DNA of 64,000 nucleotides from Paenibacillus dendritiformis (GCF_021654795.1 NZ_AP025344.1:2356501-2420500), one strand, 5' to 3'; positions 36,260 to 46,123 are shown, counted from the first letter of the stretch. Made by a program: numbers and translations. The notes: a model not told the origin generated them from the letters alone.

Positions 36260-36564
36260 CTTTATGAAGGGGGGGACGGGGGAGGCAGGACAGTTTAGGT
36301 TAGGTCAGGTTGGGGCGTGCTGCTCCCTGCATGAAGCTAGATAGTCTGCGCATGAAGAAAGCTAGCCCCCGTAAGAAATTGCTGCACAGGCGCAGCATTT
36401 TTAACCTCAAGAGGCTAAATCCCGGGGAATTCCTGCAAAATTACATTATTTCGCCATTTTGGGCGCTATTTATGCCTTGCCTTAGGGTAATTGCTGTAGT
36501 TTTGCAGCAATCCTATTTTCACAGCTTCGTGTCAATGAAAATGCTGCATTTTTGCAGTATTGGT

Positions 36565-37170
36565 GGAGCAGGTGACAAGGGTGATGGGAGATATTGCAGC
36601 TTTAGTGGAGCGGGATGATTAGAGTGGCGTGAGATACTGCAGCTTAAGTGGAGCAGGTGACTAGAGTGGCGTGAGATGTTGCAGTAATAGTGAAGCAGGT
36701 GACTAGAGTGGTGGGAGATACTGCAGCTTTAGTGGAGCGGGATGATTAGAGTGGCGTGAGATACTGCAGCTTAAGTGGAGCAGGTGACTAGAGTGGCGTG
36801 AGATGTTGCAGTAATAGTGAAGCAGGTAACTAGAGTGGCGTGAGATACTGCAGCTTTAGTGGAGCAGGTGACTAGAGTGGTGGGAGATATTGCAGCTTTA
36901 GTGGAGCGGGGTGATTAGAGTGGCGTGAGATGTTGCAGTAATAGTGAAGCAGGTAACTAGAGTGGTCGGAGATACTGCAGCTTTAGTGGAGTGGATGAAT
37001 AGAGTGGCGTGAGATACTGCAGCTTTAGTGGAGCAGGTGACTAGAGTGGCGTGAGATGTTGCAGTAATAGTGAAGCAGTAACTAGAGTGGTGGGAGATAC
37101 TGCAGCTTTAGTGGAGTGGATGAATAGAGTGGCGTGAGATACTGCAGCTTTAGTGGAGTGGATGACCGGA
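36565..37170. repeat. Tandem array C (unit ~42 bp, 14 full copies)
   Basis: Unit starts: 36565, 36607, 36650, 36692, 36734, 36777, 36819, 36861, 36903, 36946, 36988, 37030, 37072 and 37113, plus a partial at 37155. Lengths are 41-43 bp. The core is TAGAGTGGCGTGAGATACTG with CAGCTTTAGT or CAGTAATAGT endings. Three-unit blocks of 127 bp recur: 36607-36733 and 36734-36860 differ at only a few positions, showing block duplication. The preceding 36330-36560 holds hairpins on the same TGCTGCA theme (ATTGCTG/GCAGCAAT near 36490; AATGCTGCA/TGCAGTATT near 36540). Confidence 0.88.
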
Positions 37171-37790
37171 GGTGCGGGGCGGGAGAGTACGCCTGCGAAG
37201 TGGACCTCTCCGTCCCCGGCGGGCCGATCCGGCGTACGTGGAAGCACTTATTACGATCGGCAAAGCCAAGGAGGCTTCCATGCCGGCGTTCAGGATCAAC
37301 TGCAGCATGGGGAGAGGGTGTGCCCCTTACGCTATTTGCGAGTTTATATCATCTTCGACGATGAGATGAGGGGATACGATGAGGACGAAACGGGTCAGCC
37401 CTATCTAATTTGCGGTTCGTGGACCAGTTGTTCGACTTCGCGGATCAACTGTTCGACTTTTTGCTGTCCGGCGGCCTATCTCGCCAAAATCATTGTTCGA
37501 TAATCTGAAAGAGGCGCCACGACTCGCGGCGCCTCTTCTTGCGTACGGTCAGCAGGAGGAGCGGGAAATGGACTATTTCTCGGGAAAGCGCAAAATACTC
37601 CAGCGTTCCCCATCTGCTGACCGGTATCGACGGGCTGGGGCGGACGCCAGCGATGAACCGGATCAGACGATGTCGGTTCATGGTCCCGCCATGGGGGAAC
37701 GGCAGCAGCGCTCTCGCAATGCCCCACAGCGTCATTCCCGGTACGCGGGCACGGCTGCACAGCTGCCGCCAATCTCTGCCTGCGGCCGTC
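37171..37790. other. Intergenic region downstream of array C
   Basis: No supported gene; short ORFs here show no family resemblance. A hairpin GAGGCGCCACG-ACT-CGCGGCGCCTC at 37510-37534 lies downstream of the leftward acetyltransferase gene and can serve as its terminator (TCTTTC follows it on the minus strand). It is a near-copy of the hairpin at 36195-36219. Confidence 0.45.
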
Positions 37791-38471
37791 TTAGAGCGGG
37801 CGCAGGGCAATCTGTTCCATTTGCTTCAAGCCTTCCATCATAGCGAGCCATGCCTGCGGTTTATTCGGCAGCACGGCGTAATACCATTGCAGGAACTCAG
37901 CCACGAGCGAGGCCGGAACGGAACTCATCCCGTCCTGCATCGGCATGAAGCAGAGGTCGAGTCCGCTGACGGCCTCCCCGTCGTTCGACCAGGACGGGTG
38001 AACGTAAGGGAAGTCGAGGCGCTCGTATCCGAGATGGGAGAGCACCTCGCGCCGGACGACCGGGTCCATCGGACGAATGCCGCCGAAGGAGAAGTCGCCT
38101 ACCCGGTAGGGGTCGTAGATTTCGGCGAACATGCCGATGAGCGGCTGGCCAGCCGATTCCGCCACGCTCAGCAAATCGCGCTCGCGCTGCTTGTACAGGA
38201 AGCGCCCGATGCCGAGCCCCGGCTCGCCGATGATAGTGAAATCGGTCATCGCCACCTGCAGCGCTTCCACATAGCGGTATTCGGTCGCGCCGACGACACG
38301 TCCGTCAAGCACGGCGACAAAGACGCGGATATCGGGGTCCTCCAGCGGTTCCCGCCACAGATCGAATTCCAGCACCTCTTCCTTCGGAAAAATTCGGCCC
38401 ATCAAAGCATGCATTTGGGCAAACAGCGGATCTTCGATCGATTGGATACGTTCATAGCGAAGCTGGGTCAT
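37791..38471 (-). CDS. GNAT family N-acetyltransferase
   Basis: Predicted acetyltransferase of 226 residues. The fold signs are VFVAVLDGRVVGATEYRYVEALQVAMTDFTIIGEPGLGIGRFLYKQRERDLL, where GLGIGRFL sits at the acetyl-CoA pyrophosphate loop (normally Q/RxxGxG/A). The C-terminal ~60 residues extend beyond a minimal GNAT domain. The substrate is unknown. It is last in a leftward group after another GNAT protein and a nitrilase-type hydrolase. Confidence 0.72.
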   Translation of the reverse strand: MTQLRYERIQSIEDPLFAQMHALMGRIFPKEEVLEFDLWREPLEDPDIRVFVAVLDGRVVGATEYRYVEALQVAMTDFTIIGEPGLGIGRFLYKQRERDLLSVAESAGQPLIGMFAEIYDPYRVGDFSFGGIRPMDPVVRREVLSHLGYERLDFPYVHPSWSNDGEAVSGLDLCFMPMQDGMSSVPASLVAEFLQWYYAVLPNKPQAWLAMMEGLKQMEQIALRPL

Positions 38472-38555
38472 GCGGATTCAACACCTTTCCTCATTATCTC
38501 TCTTCAAATCGAATCATTACGAATGCGTGTTCCAATGGGTCAACAAGGAACGCCA

Positions 38556-39218
38556 TCACAAGAACGGGTTGCGCCATTCCATCAGCAGGCCGTAATTGGC
38601 CGACTGCCCATCCTCCAAATAATCGGGCACGACCGCGACGGGCGTGCGGCCGCAGCGGAGCAAAAAGCTGACAACCGGATCGCGCCGCCGGCCTTCCATG
38701 ACCTCCCGCACGTACTGTTCGGCGCTCATCTCATTCGCGACGGCACCGTAACCGGGCATGCGGGCTCCCCCCAGAAGCCGGTCCAGTCCGAGATGGACGA
38801 CCGTGGCGTACATCGCCTGCATCATCCACTGCCCGATTCCATATTTGCGGTATTCGGGACGGACGCACAGATCGACGACATACAAGGTCCGCCCCGCCGG
38901 ATCGTGGTGGCGGATATACCCGTTGTCCGTCGCCGCTTCCCAGGACAGGTGCTCGGCATCGGCGGCAGGCGGAAGCACAAGGGCCGTCATCGACCCGACG
39001 AGCTGCCCGTCCATCTCGGCGCAGAGCGCCCCCGCCGGAAAGCGGGACACATGCTCCCCGATCTGCTCTCGGTTCCACCACAGTTCCTCCGGGAAGGGCG
39101 GCGGGAACGAGGCCCGCTGGATGTCAATGAGCGCGTCGGCATCGGCCAGACTGTAATTGCGAATCGTTACTCCCTTCGGCTTGCCTTCATGCAGCACATA
39201 CATCGATTGCCGGAGCAT
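38556..39218 (-). CDS. GNAT family N-acetyltransferase (YhcX N-half-like)
   Basis: Acetyltransferase of 220 residues starting at the ATG preceded by AAAGGGGG. The acetyl-CoA loop is CVRPEYRKYGIGQWMMQAMYATVVHLGLDRLLGGARMPGY. The start lies 14 nt after the stop of the carbon-nitrogen hydrolase gene. In B. subtilis YhcX and similar proteins the same two domains are fused (acetyltransferase plus carbon-nitrogen hydrolase), so these two genes probably make one functional unit. The substrate is unknown. Confidence 0.75.
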   Translation of the reverse strand: MLRQSMYVLHEGKPKGVTIRNYSLADADALIDIQRASFPPPFPEELWWNREQIGEHVSRFPAGALCAEMDGQLVGSMTALVLPPAADAEHLSWEAATDNGYIRHHDPAGRTLYVVDLCVRPEYRKYGIGQWMMQAMYATVVHLGLDRLLGGARMPGYGAVANEMSAEQYVREVMEGRRRDPVVSFLLRCGRTPVAVVPDYLEDGQSANYGLLMEWRNPFL

Positions 39219-39232
39219 CGCCGCTGCCCCCT

Positions 39233-40087
39233 TTACCAATCCGGGTACAGATCCGTGCGGCGATCGCGCCATGTCGTCACCGAGCCGCGTTCTCTTACCT
39301 GCTTCAGCAAGGACAGATCCAGATCCGCGGTCACGATCATATCGTTATTGATCTCTCCTTCGACGAGAATGCCGCGCGGCGGGAACGGAATGTCGTTCGG
39401 GGCGATAACGGCCGCCTGGCCGAAATTGGCCCGCATGAAATCAACGGTCGGCAAGGAGCCGACGGTTCCGGTGGCGACGACGTATACTTGGTTCTCGATC
39501 GCCCGGGCATGGCAGCAGTAGCGGACCCGGTAGAAGCCCTGCCGATCATCGGTGCATGACGGGCAGAAGATGACATCGGCTCCTTGGGCGCGCACCATGC
39601 GGACGATCTCGGGAAATTCGATATCATAACAGGTGAGAATGGCGATAGTGCCCTTTTCGGTATGGAAGACGCGCACGCCCTCCCCGGCGGCCATATTCCA
39701 TTCCGTGACCTCGGTCGGAGTAATATGGAGCTTCGCCTGCTCCTCGACGGTGCCGTCAGGGCGGAACAGGTGAGCCATATTGTACAGCTTGCCTTCCCGC
39801 TCGATGACATGGGTGCCCCCGATCAGATACATACCGTACTGCTTGGCCAACCGTCTGAACAGGTCAAGGTAGGCATCGGTATAGCCCGGAAGCTCGCCAA
39901 TTGCGAGCGCCTCGCGACCTTCGGTTCCAATCGACATGAGCTGGGTCGTCATGAACTCGGGAAAGAGCAGGAATTCCGCCTCGAATTCCGCCGCGGTCCG
40001 GATATAGTGCTCTACCTGTCTCGCGAACTCATCAAAGGATGCAATCGTATGCAGATGGTACTGGACGGCAGATACGCGCATTTTCAT
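39233..40087 (-). CDS. Carbon-nitrogen (nitrilase-family) hydrolase
   Basis: Nitrilase-superfamily amidohydrolase, 284 residues from the ATG that follows GGAGGTG. The catalytic Glu-Lys-Cys can be placed: Glu in FLLFPEFMTTQL (~44), Lys in EEQAKLHITPTE (~120), Cys in ILTCYDIEFPE (~154). CPSCTDDRQGFYRVRYCCHARAIENQVYVV is family-typical. Cytoplasmic. First gene of the leftward cluster and probable partner of the adjacent acetyltransferase. Confidence 0.87.
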   Translation of the reverse strand: MKMRVSAVQYHLHTIASFDEFARQVEHYIRTAAEFEAEFLLFPEFMTTQLMSIGTEGREALAIGELPGYTDAYLDLFRRLAKQYGMYLIGGTHVIEREGKLYNMAHLFRPDGTVEEQAKLHITPTEVTEWNMAAGEGVRVFHTEKGTIAILTCYDIEFPEIVRMVRAQGADVIFCPSCTDDRQGFYRVRYCCHARAIENQVYVVATGTVGSLPTVDFMRANFGQAAVIAPNDIPFPPRGILVEGEINNDMIVTADLDLSLLKQVRERGSVTTWRDRRTDLYPDW

Positions 40088-40314
40088 AGGAACACCTCCA
40101 ACAAGGAAAAAATAAAGATCTCTCTCATTATGACCAGAACGGCCGCGGAGAGCAACCATTTCTTGCGGGCGGGCGCCTGGAGCTTGCTATCGCGGGCCGG
40201 GCCGGTTCGAAGGCCGACACAGAGCCGATCTCGTTCCGAAAAAAAGGAGGCGGCGGCCGCTATCGCGAAGCTATAAAGAGGATCATTTCGACAGGCGGAA
40301 GGGGAAGTTCATAC

Positions 40315-41340
40315 ATGACATCACAATACGGGCATCATGAAGCGCGGCAGGTCCTGCCTTATCCCGGCAGCATCACGGATGTGCCGGGCATTCGGGTCGG
40401 CCATGCGCAGGACGAGACCGCGCTGACCGGCTGCACGGCCATCGTGGCGGAGGAGGGCGCGGTATGCGGCGTCGATGTGCGCGGCTCCGCCCCCGGCACG
40501 CGCGAGACCGAGCTGCTTCAGCCTGCCGCGATGGTGCCGCATGTCCATGCGGTCTGCCTGAGCGGGGGGAGCGCGTTCGGGCTTGAAGCCGCTCACGGGG
40601 TCATGCGGTATTTGCAGGAACGCGGCATTGGGTTCGATGTCGGGGTAGGGCGGGTCCCTATCGTGCCAAGCGCGATTCTGTTCGATCTCGCGATCGGCCG
40701 GCCCGACGCGGCGCCGACAGCCGCGATGGGCTACGCCGCTGCGTCGTCGGCCAATTCCTCCCCACCGGCACAAGGGAACGCCGGCGCGGGCATGGGAGCG
40801 ACGGTCGGCAAATATGCGGGGCCGGAACGGGCGATGAAGGGCGGCTTCGGCACCGCTTCCGTGAAGCTGCCGAATGGGCTTGTCGTAGGAGCGGCGGTCG
40901 CCGTGAACGCGGTGGGCGAGATCCGGCATCCCGGGCATGGCGGGACGGCGGCGGGAGCCAGGGGCGACGAGCCGGGCACCTTCCTCGCGCCGCTTCGCTA
41001 TCTGTCCGGATTGGACAAGCCTTTTGCCGCGGTGAAGCCGGGCACCAACACGACGATTGCCGTCGTCGCCTGCAACGCCAATCTCACGAAGACAGAGATG
41101 AACAAGATGGCGGAGATGGCGCATAACGGGCTCGCGAGAACCATTTTCCCGGTGCATACGATGTTCGACGGCGATACGGTGTTCGCCATGACGACAGGGG
41201 GCGTGGACGCCTCGGTCGATCTCGCCGGCATGTGGGCCGCGGAGACGCTGGCTTATGCCATTATCAATGCGGCGACGGCCGCCGAATCCGCGGGAGGGGT
41301 TCCGGCGGCGCGCGACTGGACGGCGCAGCCGCCGCAATAA
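40315..41340 (+). CDS. P1/S58 family peptidase (DmpA-like)
   Basis: Member of the DmpA/S58 N-terminal-nucleophile family (L-aminopeptidase/D-esterase type), 341 residues. Features: ITDVPGIRVGHAQDETALTGCTAIV, GTRETELLQP, AVCLSGGSAFGLEAAHGVMRYL, GNAGAGMGATVGKY near 160, TNTTIAVVACNANL. Active relatives cleave themselves before a Ser/Thr nucleophile; I could not place that nucleophile with confidence, so processing is uncertain. It is convergent with ldh across a shared hairpin. Confidence 0.82.
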   Translation: MTSQYGHHEARQVLPYPGSITDVPGIRVGHAQDETALTGCTAIVAEEGAVCGVDVRGSAPGTRETELLQPAAMVPHVHAVCLSGGSAFGLEAAHGVMRYLQERGIGFDVGVGRVPIVPSAILFDLAIGRPDAAPTAAMGYAAASSANSSPPAQGNAGAGMGATVGKYAGPERAMKGGFGTASVKLPNGLVVGAAVAVNAVGEIRHPGHGGTAAGARGDEPGTFLAPLRYLSGLDKPFAAVKPGTNTTIAVVACNANLTKTEMNKMAEMAHNGLARTIFPVHTMFDGDTVFAMTTGGVDASVDLAGMWAAETLAYAIINAATAAESAGGVPAARDWTAQPPQ

Positions 41341-41347
41341 AGGGCAA

Positions 41348-41375
41348 AGCGCGCCGGATATGTTGCCGGCGCGCT
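41348..41375. terminator. Hairpin shared by convergent peptidase and ldh genes
   Basis: AGCGCGCCGG/CCGGCGCGCT, 10 bp, loop ATATGTTG. It lies in the 40 bp between two convergent stop codons. No strong U-run on either side. Confidence 0.6.
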
Positions 41376-41380
41376 CAGGC

Positions 41381-42349
<969 letters not shown>

Positions 42350-42427
42350 TTATGTACGTATGTACGCATGTAAATTCAAGCATATACGGGGCCGTATGCA
42401 ACGAATCGGCAGTCATGCTGATAGTTT

Positions 42428-42463
42428 AAATTGTAAACAATTTGCGGGTAACAATTCAAATTG
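42428..42463. promoter_or_regulatory. Palindromes between ldh and csoR
   Basis: AAATTGT-AA-ACAATTT (42428-42443) and CAATT-CA-AATTG (42452-42463) are perfect inverted repeats just upstream of the csoR promoter. Nearer ldh, ATGTACGT is tandemly repeated (about 42351-42373). The cognate regulators are unknown. Confidence 0.5.
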
Positions 42464-42489
42464 AGCTGAAAAAAAATCAAAAACAAATG

Positions 42490-42518
42490 TTGAATAGGGT
42501 AGGGGGGTATGCTATGAT
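42490..42518 (+). promoter_or_regulatory. csoR promoter with CsoR-type operator
   Basis: TTGAAT (42490-42495), 17-nt spacer, TATGAT (42513-42518). The spacer contains ATAGGGTAGGGGGGTAT, which resembles the copper-sensing CsoR operator of the B. subtilis copZA promoter; a second copy lies before copA. This predicts autorepression relieved by Cu(I). Confidence 0.8.
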
Positions 42519-42540
42519 GAAAACAAGAGGTGGTGATAAC

Positions 42541-42921
42541 ATGAGTTCCCGAGAAGACGCGTTAACCGGCAACGAGGAATCAGCCAACGCTATGGAGGCT
42601 GCGGACGGCGAGGCAGAATGCCATCGTCCGGAGGCAACGGGCGAACGGAAGAGCCATCATTCGGCCGAGATGAAGAAGAAGCTGATTCACCGTCTGAACC
42701 GCATTGAAGGGCAAGTGCGCGGCGTCAAGTCGATGATCGACAAGGATACGTATTGCGATGATGTGCTGCATCAGATCGCGTCGATTCAATCGGCGTTGTA
42801 CTCCGTCGGGCGGCTTCTGCTCGAAGGCCATATGAAGAGCTGCGTCGTCGAACGTCTTCAGGAAGGCGATGATGAAGTCATTGACGAACTGCTGGTTACG
42901 ATACACAAATTATTGAAATAA
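42541..42921 (+). CDS. csoR: Copper-sensing transcriptional repressor CsoR
   Basis: Helical DUF156/CsoR repressor that releases DNA on binding Cu(I). The ATG preceded by GAGGTGGTGA gives 126 residues. The Cu(I) ligands Cys-His-Cys are present: TYCDDVLHQI (Cys), then EGHMKSC (His and Cys). An acidic N-terminal extension of about 35 residues precedes the conserved core (KKKLIHRLNRIEGQVRGVKSMI). It is followed by copZ and copA, fitting a self-contained copper response module. Confidence 0.93.
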   Translation: MSSREDALTGNEESANAMEAADGEAECHRPEATGERKSHHSAEMKKKLIHRLNRIEGQVRGVKSMIDKDTYCDDVLHQIASIQSALYSVGRLLLEGHMKSCVVERLQEGDDEVIDELLVTIHKLLK

Positions 42922-42987
42922 GAGGGCGTGTTTAAAAGGCCGGACCTTTTGTGAACACCTCTAATCCAATCTGGGGAGGAATTGACA

Positions 42988-43191
42988 ATGACTGAAGTAA
43001 CTTGGAAAGTGGAAGGCATGACCTGCGGACACTGCAAGCAGGCGGTGGAGAAGGCGGTTCGGGAGGCCGGCGGCGAGGCGCAGGTCGATCTCGGCTCCAA
43101 GCAGGTGAAGATTACGTACGATGCGGCCAAGGTTCAGCCGGAGACCATCCGGGAAGCGATCGAGGATCAAGGCTACGATGTCGTCTCCTGA
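42988..43191 (+). CDS. copZ: Copper chaperone CopZ
   Basis: Heavy-metal-associated domain protein of 67 residues carrying Cu(I) to CopA. The metal motif is GMTCGHC (residues ~10-16). The start ATG lies 7 nt after GGGGAGGA; a TTG two codons earlier is also in frame. It sits between csoR and copA. A hairpin AAAAGG/CCTTTT (about 42934-42950) upstream may tune transcription from csoR into copZ. Confidence 0.93.
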   Translation: MTEVTWKVEGMTCGHCKQAVEKAVREAGGEAQVDLGSKQVKITYDAAKVQPETIREAIEDQGYDVVS

Positions 43192-43265
43192 GCCGGCGAA
43201 CCGGAGTTGGGAGGCTCGCCTCATCCGTGATACAGGAACTCCTTGCGGGGAGTTTTCTTTTTCGA

Positions 43266-43292
43266 TTGATATATAGGGTATAGGGGTATACT
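43266..43292 (+). promoter_or_regulatory. copA promoter with second CsoR-type operator
   Basis: ATAGGGTATAGGGGTAT (43273-43289) matches the operator before csoR in 15 of 17 positions. It overlaps the -10 TATACT (43287-43292). The only -35-like TTGATA (43266-43271) gives a short 15-nt spacer, so the promoter may be weak or strongly operator-controlled. Confidence 0.72.
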
Positions 43293-43313
43293 GACATAAA
43301 GGAGTGACACAGA

Positions 43314-45716
43314 ATGGCATCCAAGCAGCAGACCGTAAAAATCGAAGGAATGACCTGCGCCGCATGCGCGACCCGAATCGAGAAGGGGCTGAGCCGAATG
43401 GACGGCGTCGTGAAGGCGAACGTGAATTTGGCGGCAGAGCAAGCGACGGTGGAATATGACGATGGCCAGCTCTCGCTTCAGCAGGTAACGGATAAGATCG
43501 AGAAGCTGGGCTACAAGGTTCCGGCGGAGACGATTGATGTAGACATCGAGGGGATGACCTGCGCGGCGTGCGCGACCCGGATCGAGAAAGGGTTGAAGCG
43601 TCTGCCGGGGGTCGATTCCGCCAATGTCAATCTGGCCGCCGAATCGGCCCGCATCACCTTCACCGGCTCGCGTCCGGAAGATATATTGCGCAAGATCGAG
43701 CAGCTCGGCTATAAGGGCAAGGTGAAGACGGGCGAAGCGGGGGCGGAGGCGGCGCCGAACCGGACTGCGGTGCGGCTGCGCAATTCTTTCATCGTCTCCG
43801 CTATCCTGTCGGTGCCGCTGCTCTGGTCGATGGTAGGGCATTTCTCCTTCACCTCGTGGATCTGGGTGCCGGAATGGTTCATGAACCCCTGGGTGCAGAT
43901 GATCTTGGCCGCGCCCGTCCAGTTCATTATCGGCGCACGCTTCTACAGCGGAGCCTACAAGGCGCTGCGCAACGGCAGCGCGAATATGGACGTGCTCGTG
44001 GCGCTCGGGACGTCGGCGGCCTATTTCTACAGCGTCTATCTCGTATGGGAATGGGTACGGGGGGGATCTCATCATCCGGACATGTACTTCGAGACGAGCG
44101 CGGTGCTGATTACGCTTATCCTGCTCGGAAAATGGTTCGAAGCGGCGGCCAAGGGCCGCTCTTCGCAGGCGATACGCGCCTTGATCGGCCTGCGGGCGAA
44201 GATGGCCACCGTCATCCGCGACGGCATCGAGCAAGAGGTGCCGGTGGATGACGTGCAGGCCGGCGACCGTGTCATCGTGCGCCCCGGTTCGAAAATACCG
44301 GTCGACGGCATCGTGATCGACGGTACGTCGACCGTCGATGAATCGATGCTGACCGGCGAGAGCGTGCCGGTCGAGAAGCAGCCTGGCGACCGGGTGTACG
44401 GCGCGACGGTGAACGCACAGGGCGCCTTCACGATGGAAGCGACGCAGGTCGGCGCCGAGACCGCGCTGGCGCAAATTATCCGCATCGTCGAGGAAGCGCA
44501 AGGCTCGAAGGCGCCGATACAGCGCATTGCCGACAAAATATCCGGCGTCTTCGTTCCCATCGTCGTCGGCATCGCCGTCATCGTCTTCGGGCTGTGGTAC
44601 TTCGCCATTGCGCCGGGCAACTTCGGGGAGGCGCTGGAGAAGCTGATTGCCGTGCTCGTGATCGCCTGTCCTTGCGCATTGGGGCTCGCTACGCCGACCT
44701 CGATCATGGCGGGAACGGGGCGTGCCGCGGAATACGGCATCCTCTTCCGCGGGGGCGAGCAGCTGGAAGGAGCGTACCGCGTCCAGACCGTCGCGCTTGA
44801 CAAGACGGGCACCGTAACCGAGGGCGAGCCTTCCCTGACCGATTTCATCGCGAATGATCCGGAACGCGAGCGAGAGCTGGCGATCTGGGTCGCGGCCGCC
44901 GAACGGCGGTCCGAGCACCCGCTCGCTCAGGCGATCGTGAAGGGCCTTGACGCCCGAAGCCTGCCGGCCGTCACGCCGGAATCGTTCCAGGCGGAGCCAG
45001 GCTTCGGCATTATGGCCCAGGTTGACGGGCATGAGATCGTCATCGGCACGCGAAACCTGCTGCGCAAGCAGGGCATTGACGCGGAGGAGGCGGAATCGGA
45101 GCTGCAGCGGCTGGAGATCGAGGGCAAGACGGCGATGCTCATCGCGGTTGACGGGCGCTGGGAAGGGATCGCGGCCGTAGCGGATCAAGTGAAGGCATCG
45201 TCGAAGGCCGCGATCAGCCGCCTGCACGGCATGGGCATCCGCGTCGTCATGATGACGGGAGACAATGAGCGAACGGCGCAGGCCATCGCCGCCCAGGTCG
45301 GGCTGGACGACGTGTTCGCCGAGGTCCTGCCCGAACAGAAGGCGCAGCATGTCCGCGAGCTGCAGCGGAACGGGGCCGTCGTCGCCATGGTGGGCGACGG
45401 GATCAACGACGCGCCGGCGCTCGCCGCGGCGGATATCGGGTTCGCGATCGGCACGGGCACCGATGTGGCCATGGAGACGGCCGGCGTGACGCTGATGCGC
45501 GGAGACTTGAACGGCATCGCGGACGCGATGGAGATGAGCCGGCGGACAATGCGGAACATCAAGCAGAATCTGTTCTGGGCGCTCGTCTACAACAGTCTCG
45601 GCATCCCGGTGGCGGCGGCCGGCCTGCTGGCGCCTTGGCTAGCGGGAGCGGCGATGGCCTTCAGCTCCGTATCGGTCGTCCTCAATGCGCTCCGGCTGCA
45701 GCGCGTCAAGCTGTAA
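43314..45716 (+). CDS. copA: Copper-exporting P1B-type ATPase CopA
   Basis: Membrane Cu(I) efflux pump, 800 residues. Two N-terminal metal-binding domains each have GMTCAAC (near residues 12 and 84). Then come eight predicted membrane helices, the actuator domain with TGES ([14 protein letters not shown]), the membrane metal motif CPC in ACPCALG (~452), the phosphorylation motif DKTGT (~496), the SEHPLA motif and the hinge [10 protein letters not shown]. It receives copper from CopZ. It has its own operator-bearing promoter besides possible read-through from csoR-copZ. Confidence 0.97.
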   Translation: MASKQQTVKIEGMTCAACATRIEKGLSRMDGVVKANVNLAAEQATVEYDDGQLSLQQVTDKIEKLGYKVPAETIDVDIEGMTCAACATRIEKGLKRLPGVDSANVNLAAESARITFTGSRPEDILRKIEQLGYKGKVKTGEAGAEAAPNRTAVRLRNSFIVSAILSVPLLWSMVGHFSFTSWIWVPEWFMNPWVQMILAAPVQFIIGARFYSGAYKALRNGSANMDVLVALGTSAAYFYSVYLVWEWVRGGSHHPDMYFETSAVLITLILLGKWFEAAAKGRSSQAIRALIGLRAKMATVIRDGIEQEVPVDDVQAGDRVIVRPGSKIPVDGIVIDGTSTVDESMLTGESVPVEKQPGDRVYGATVNAQGAFTMEATQVGAETALAQIIRIVEEAQGSKAPIQRIADKISGVFVPIVVGIAVIVFGLWYFAIAPGNFGEALEKLIAVLVIACPCALGLATPTSIMAGTGRAAEYGILFRGGEQLEGAYRVQTVALDKTGTVTEGEPSLTDFIANDPERERELAIWVAAAERRSEHPLAQAIVKGLDARSLPAVTPESFQAEPGFGIMAQVDGHEIVIGTRNLLRKQGIDAEEAESELQRLEIEGKTAMLIAVDGRWEGIAAVADQVKASSKAAISRLHGMGIRVVMMTGDNERTAQAIAAQVGLDDVFAEVLPEQKAQHVRELQRNGAVVAMVGDGINDAPALAAADIGFAIGTGTDVAMETAGVTLMRGDLNGIADAMEMSRRTMRNIKQNLFWALVYNSLGIPVAAAGLLAPWLAGAAMAFSSVSVVLNALRLQRVKL

Positions 45717-45730
45717 CCGGAAAGTCGAGG

Positions 45731-45759
45731 TTTTCAACGCCCGGCCCGCATGGTATGAT
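45731..45759 (+). promoter_or_regulatory. Promoter of the HesB-like gene
   Basis: TTTTCA (45731-45736), 17-nt spacer, TATGAT (45754-45759) with an extended TGG directly before the -10. Confidence 0.6.
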
Positions 45760-45793
45760 CGGAATACGGTCATTAGAATGAGGGGGAACGAGC

Positions 45794-46084
45794 ATGCACT
45801 TACGGGTGACAGCGGAAGCGATTCAACGCTTTCAATCAGAGTGGGGCTATTCAGCAGGGGATACCGTGCGCATCTTCGTGCGATACAGCGGATTCAGCGC
45901 ATCCGGTCCCTATTCCTTCGGGATTATGAAGGATCAGCCGCGGCATCCGGCGGTGTCGGAGACCGTTGAGGGAATTACGTTCTTCATGGAGGAGAACGAT
46001 CTGTGGTTCCTGGACAACCGCGAGCTGGTGCTGGATGCGAACGGCGAGGACATCGTCATCGTCCATGACGGAATGACGATCTGA
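45794..46084 (+). CDS. HesB/YneR-like protein without cysteines
   Basis: A 96-residue protein resembling the HesB/IscA-fold family branch typified by B. subtilis YneR (HLRVTAEAIQRFQSEWG...YSFGIMKDQPRHPAVSETVEGITFFMEENDLWFLDN). It has no Cys at all, so it cannot bind an Fe-S cluster as IscA-type carriers do; its role is unknown. The ATG follows AGGGGGAACGAGC. It is followed by the metE regulatory region. Confidence 0.75.
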   Translation: MHLRVTAEAIQRFQSEWGYSAGDTVRIFVRYSGFSASGPYSFGIMKDQPRHPAVSETVEGITFFMEENDLWFLDNRELVLDANGEDIVIVHDGMTI

Positions 46085-46123
46085 CGGGCACGTCCGCGAC
46101 AGGAAACCATTGGCAAAAAGTAC

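Noticed and set aside
36310..36618. 102-codon ORF upstream of array C
   Set aside because: Overlaps hairpin elements and runs into the repeat array; no Shine-Dalgarno and no family.
36565..37170. Possible CRISPR array (regular ~42-bp period)
   Set aside because: Contiguous near-identical units with block duplications and no spacers; no cas genes.
37171..37503. Possible gene remnant after array C (frames with phrases such as ADPAYVEALITIGKAKE)
   Set aside because: No frame continues into a recognisable protein and there is no start with a Shine-Dalgarno; resemblance is too weak to call a pseudogene.
37539..39521. 660-codon rightward ORF opposite the GNAT and hydrolase genes
   Set aside because: Runs antisense through three genes with recognisable families; composition typical of a shadow frame.
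43221..45350. 709-codon leftward ORF opposite copA
   Set aside because: Shadow of copA with Arg/His-rich composition and no domain.
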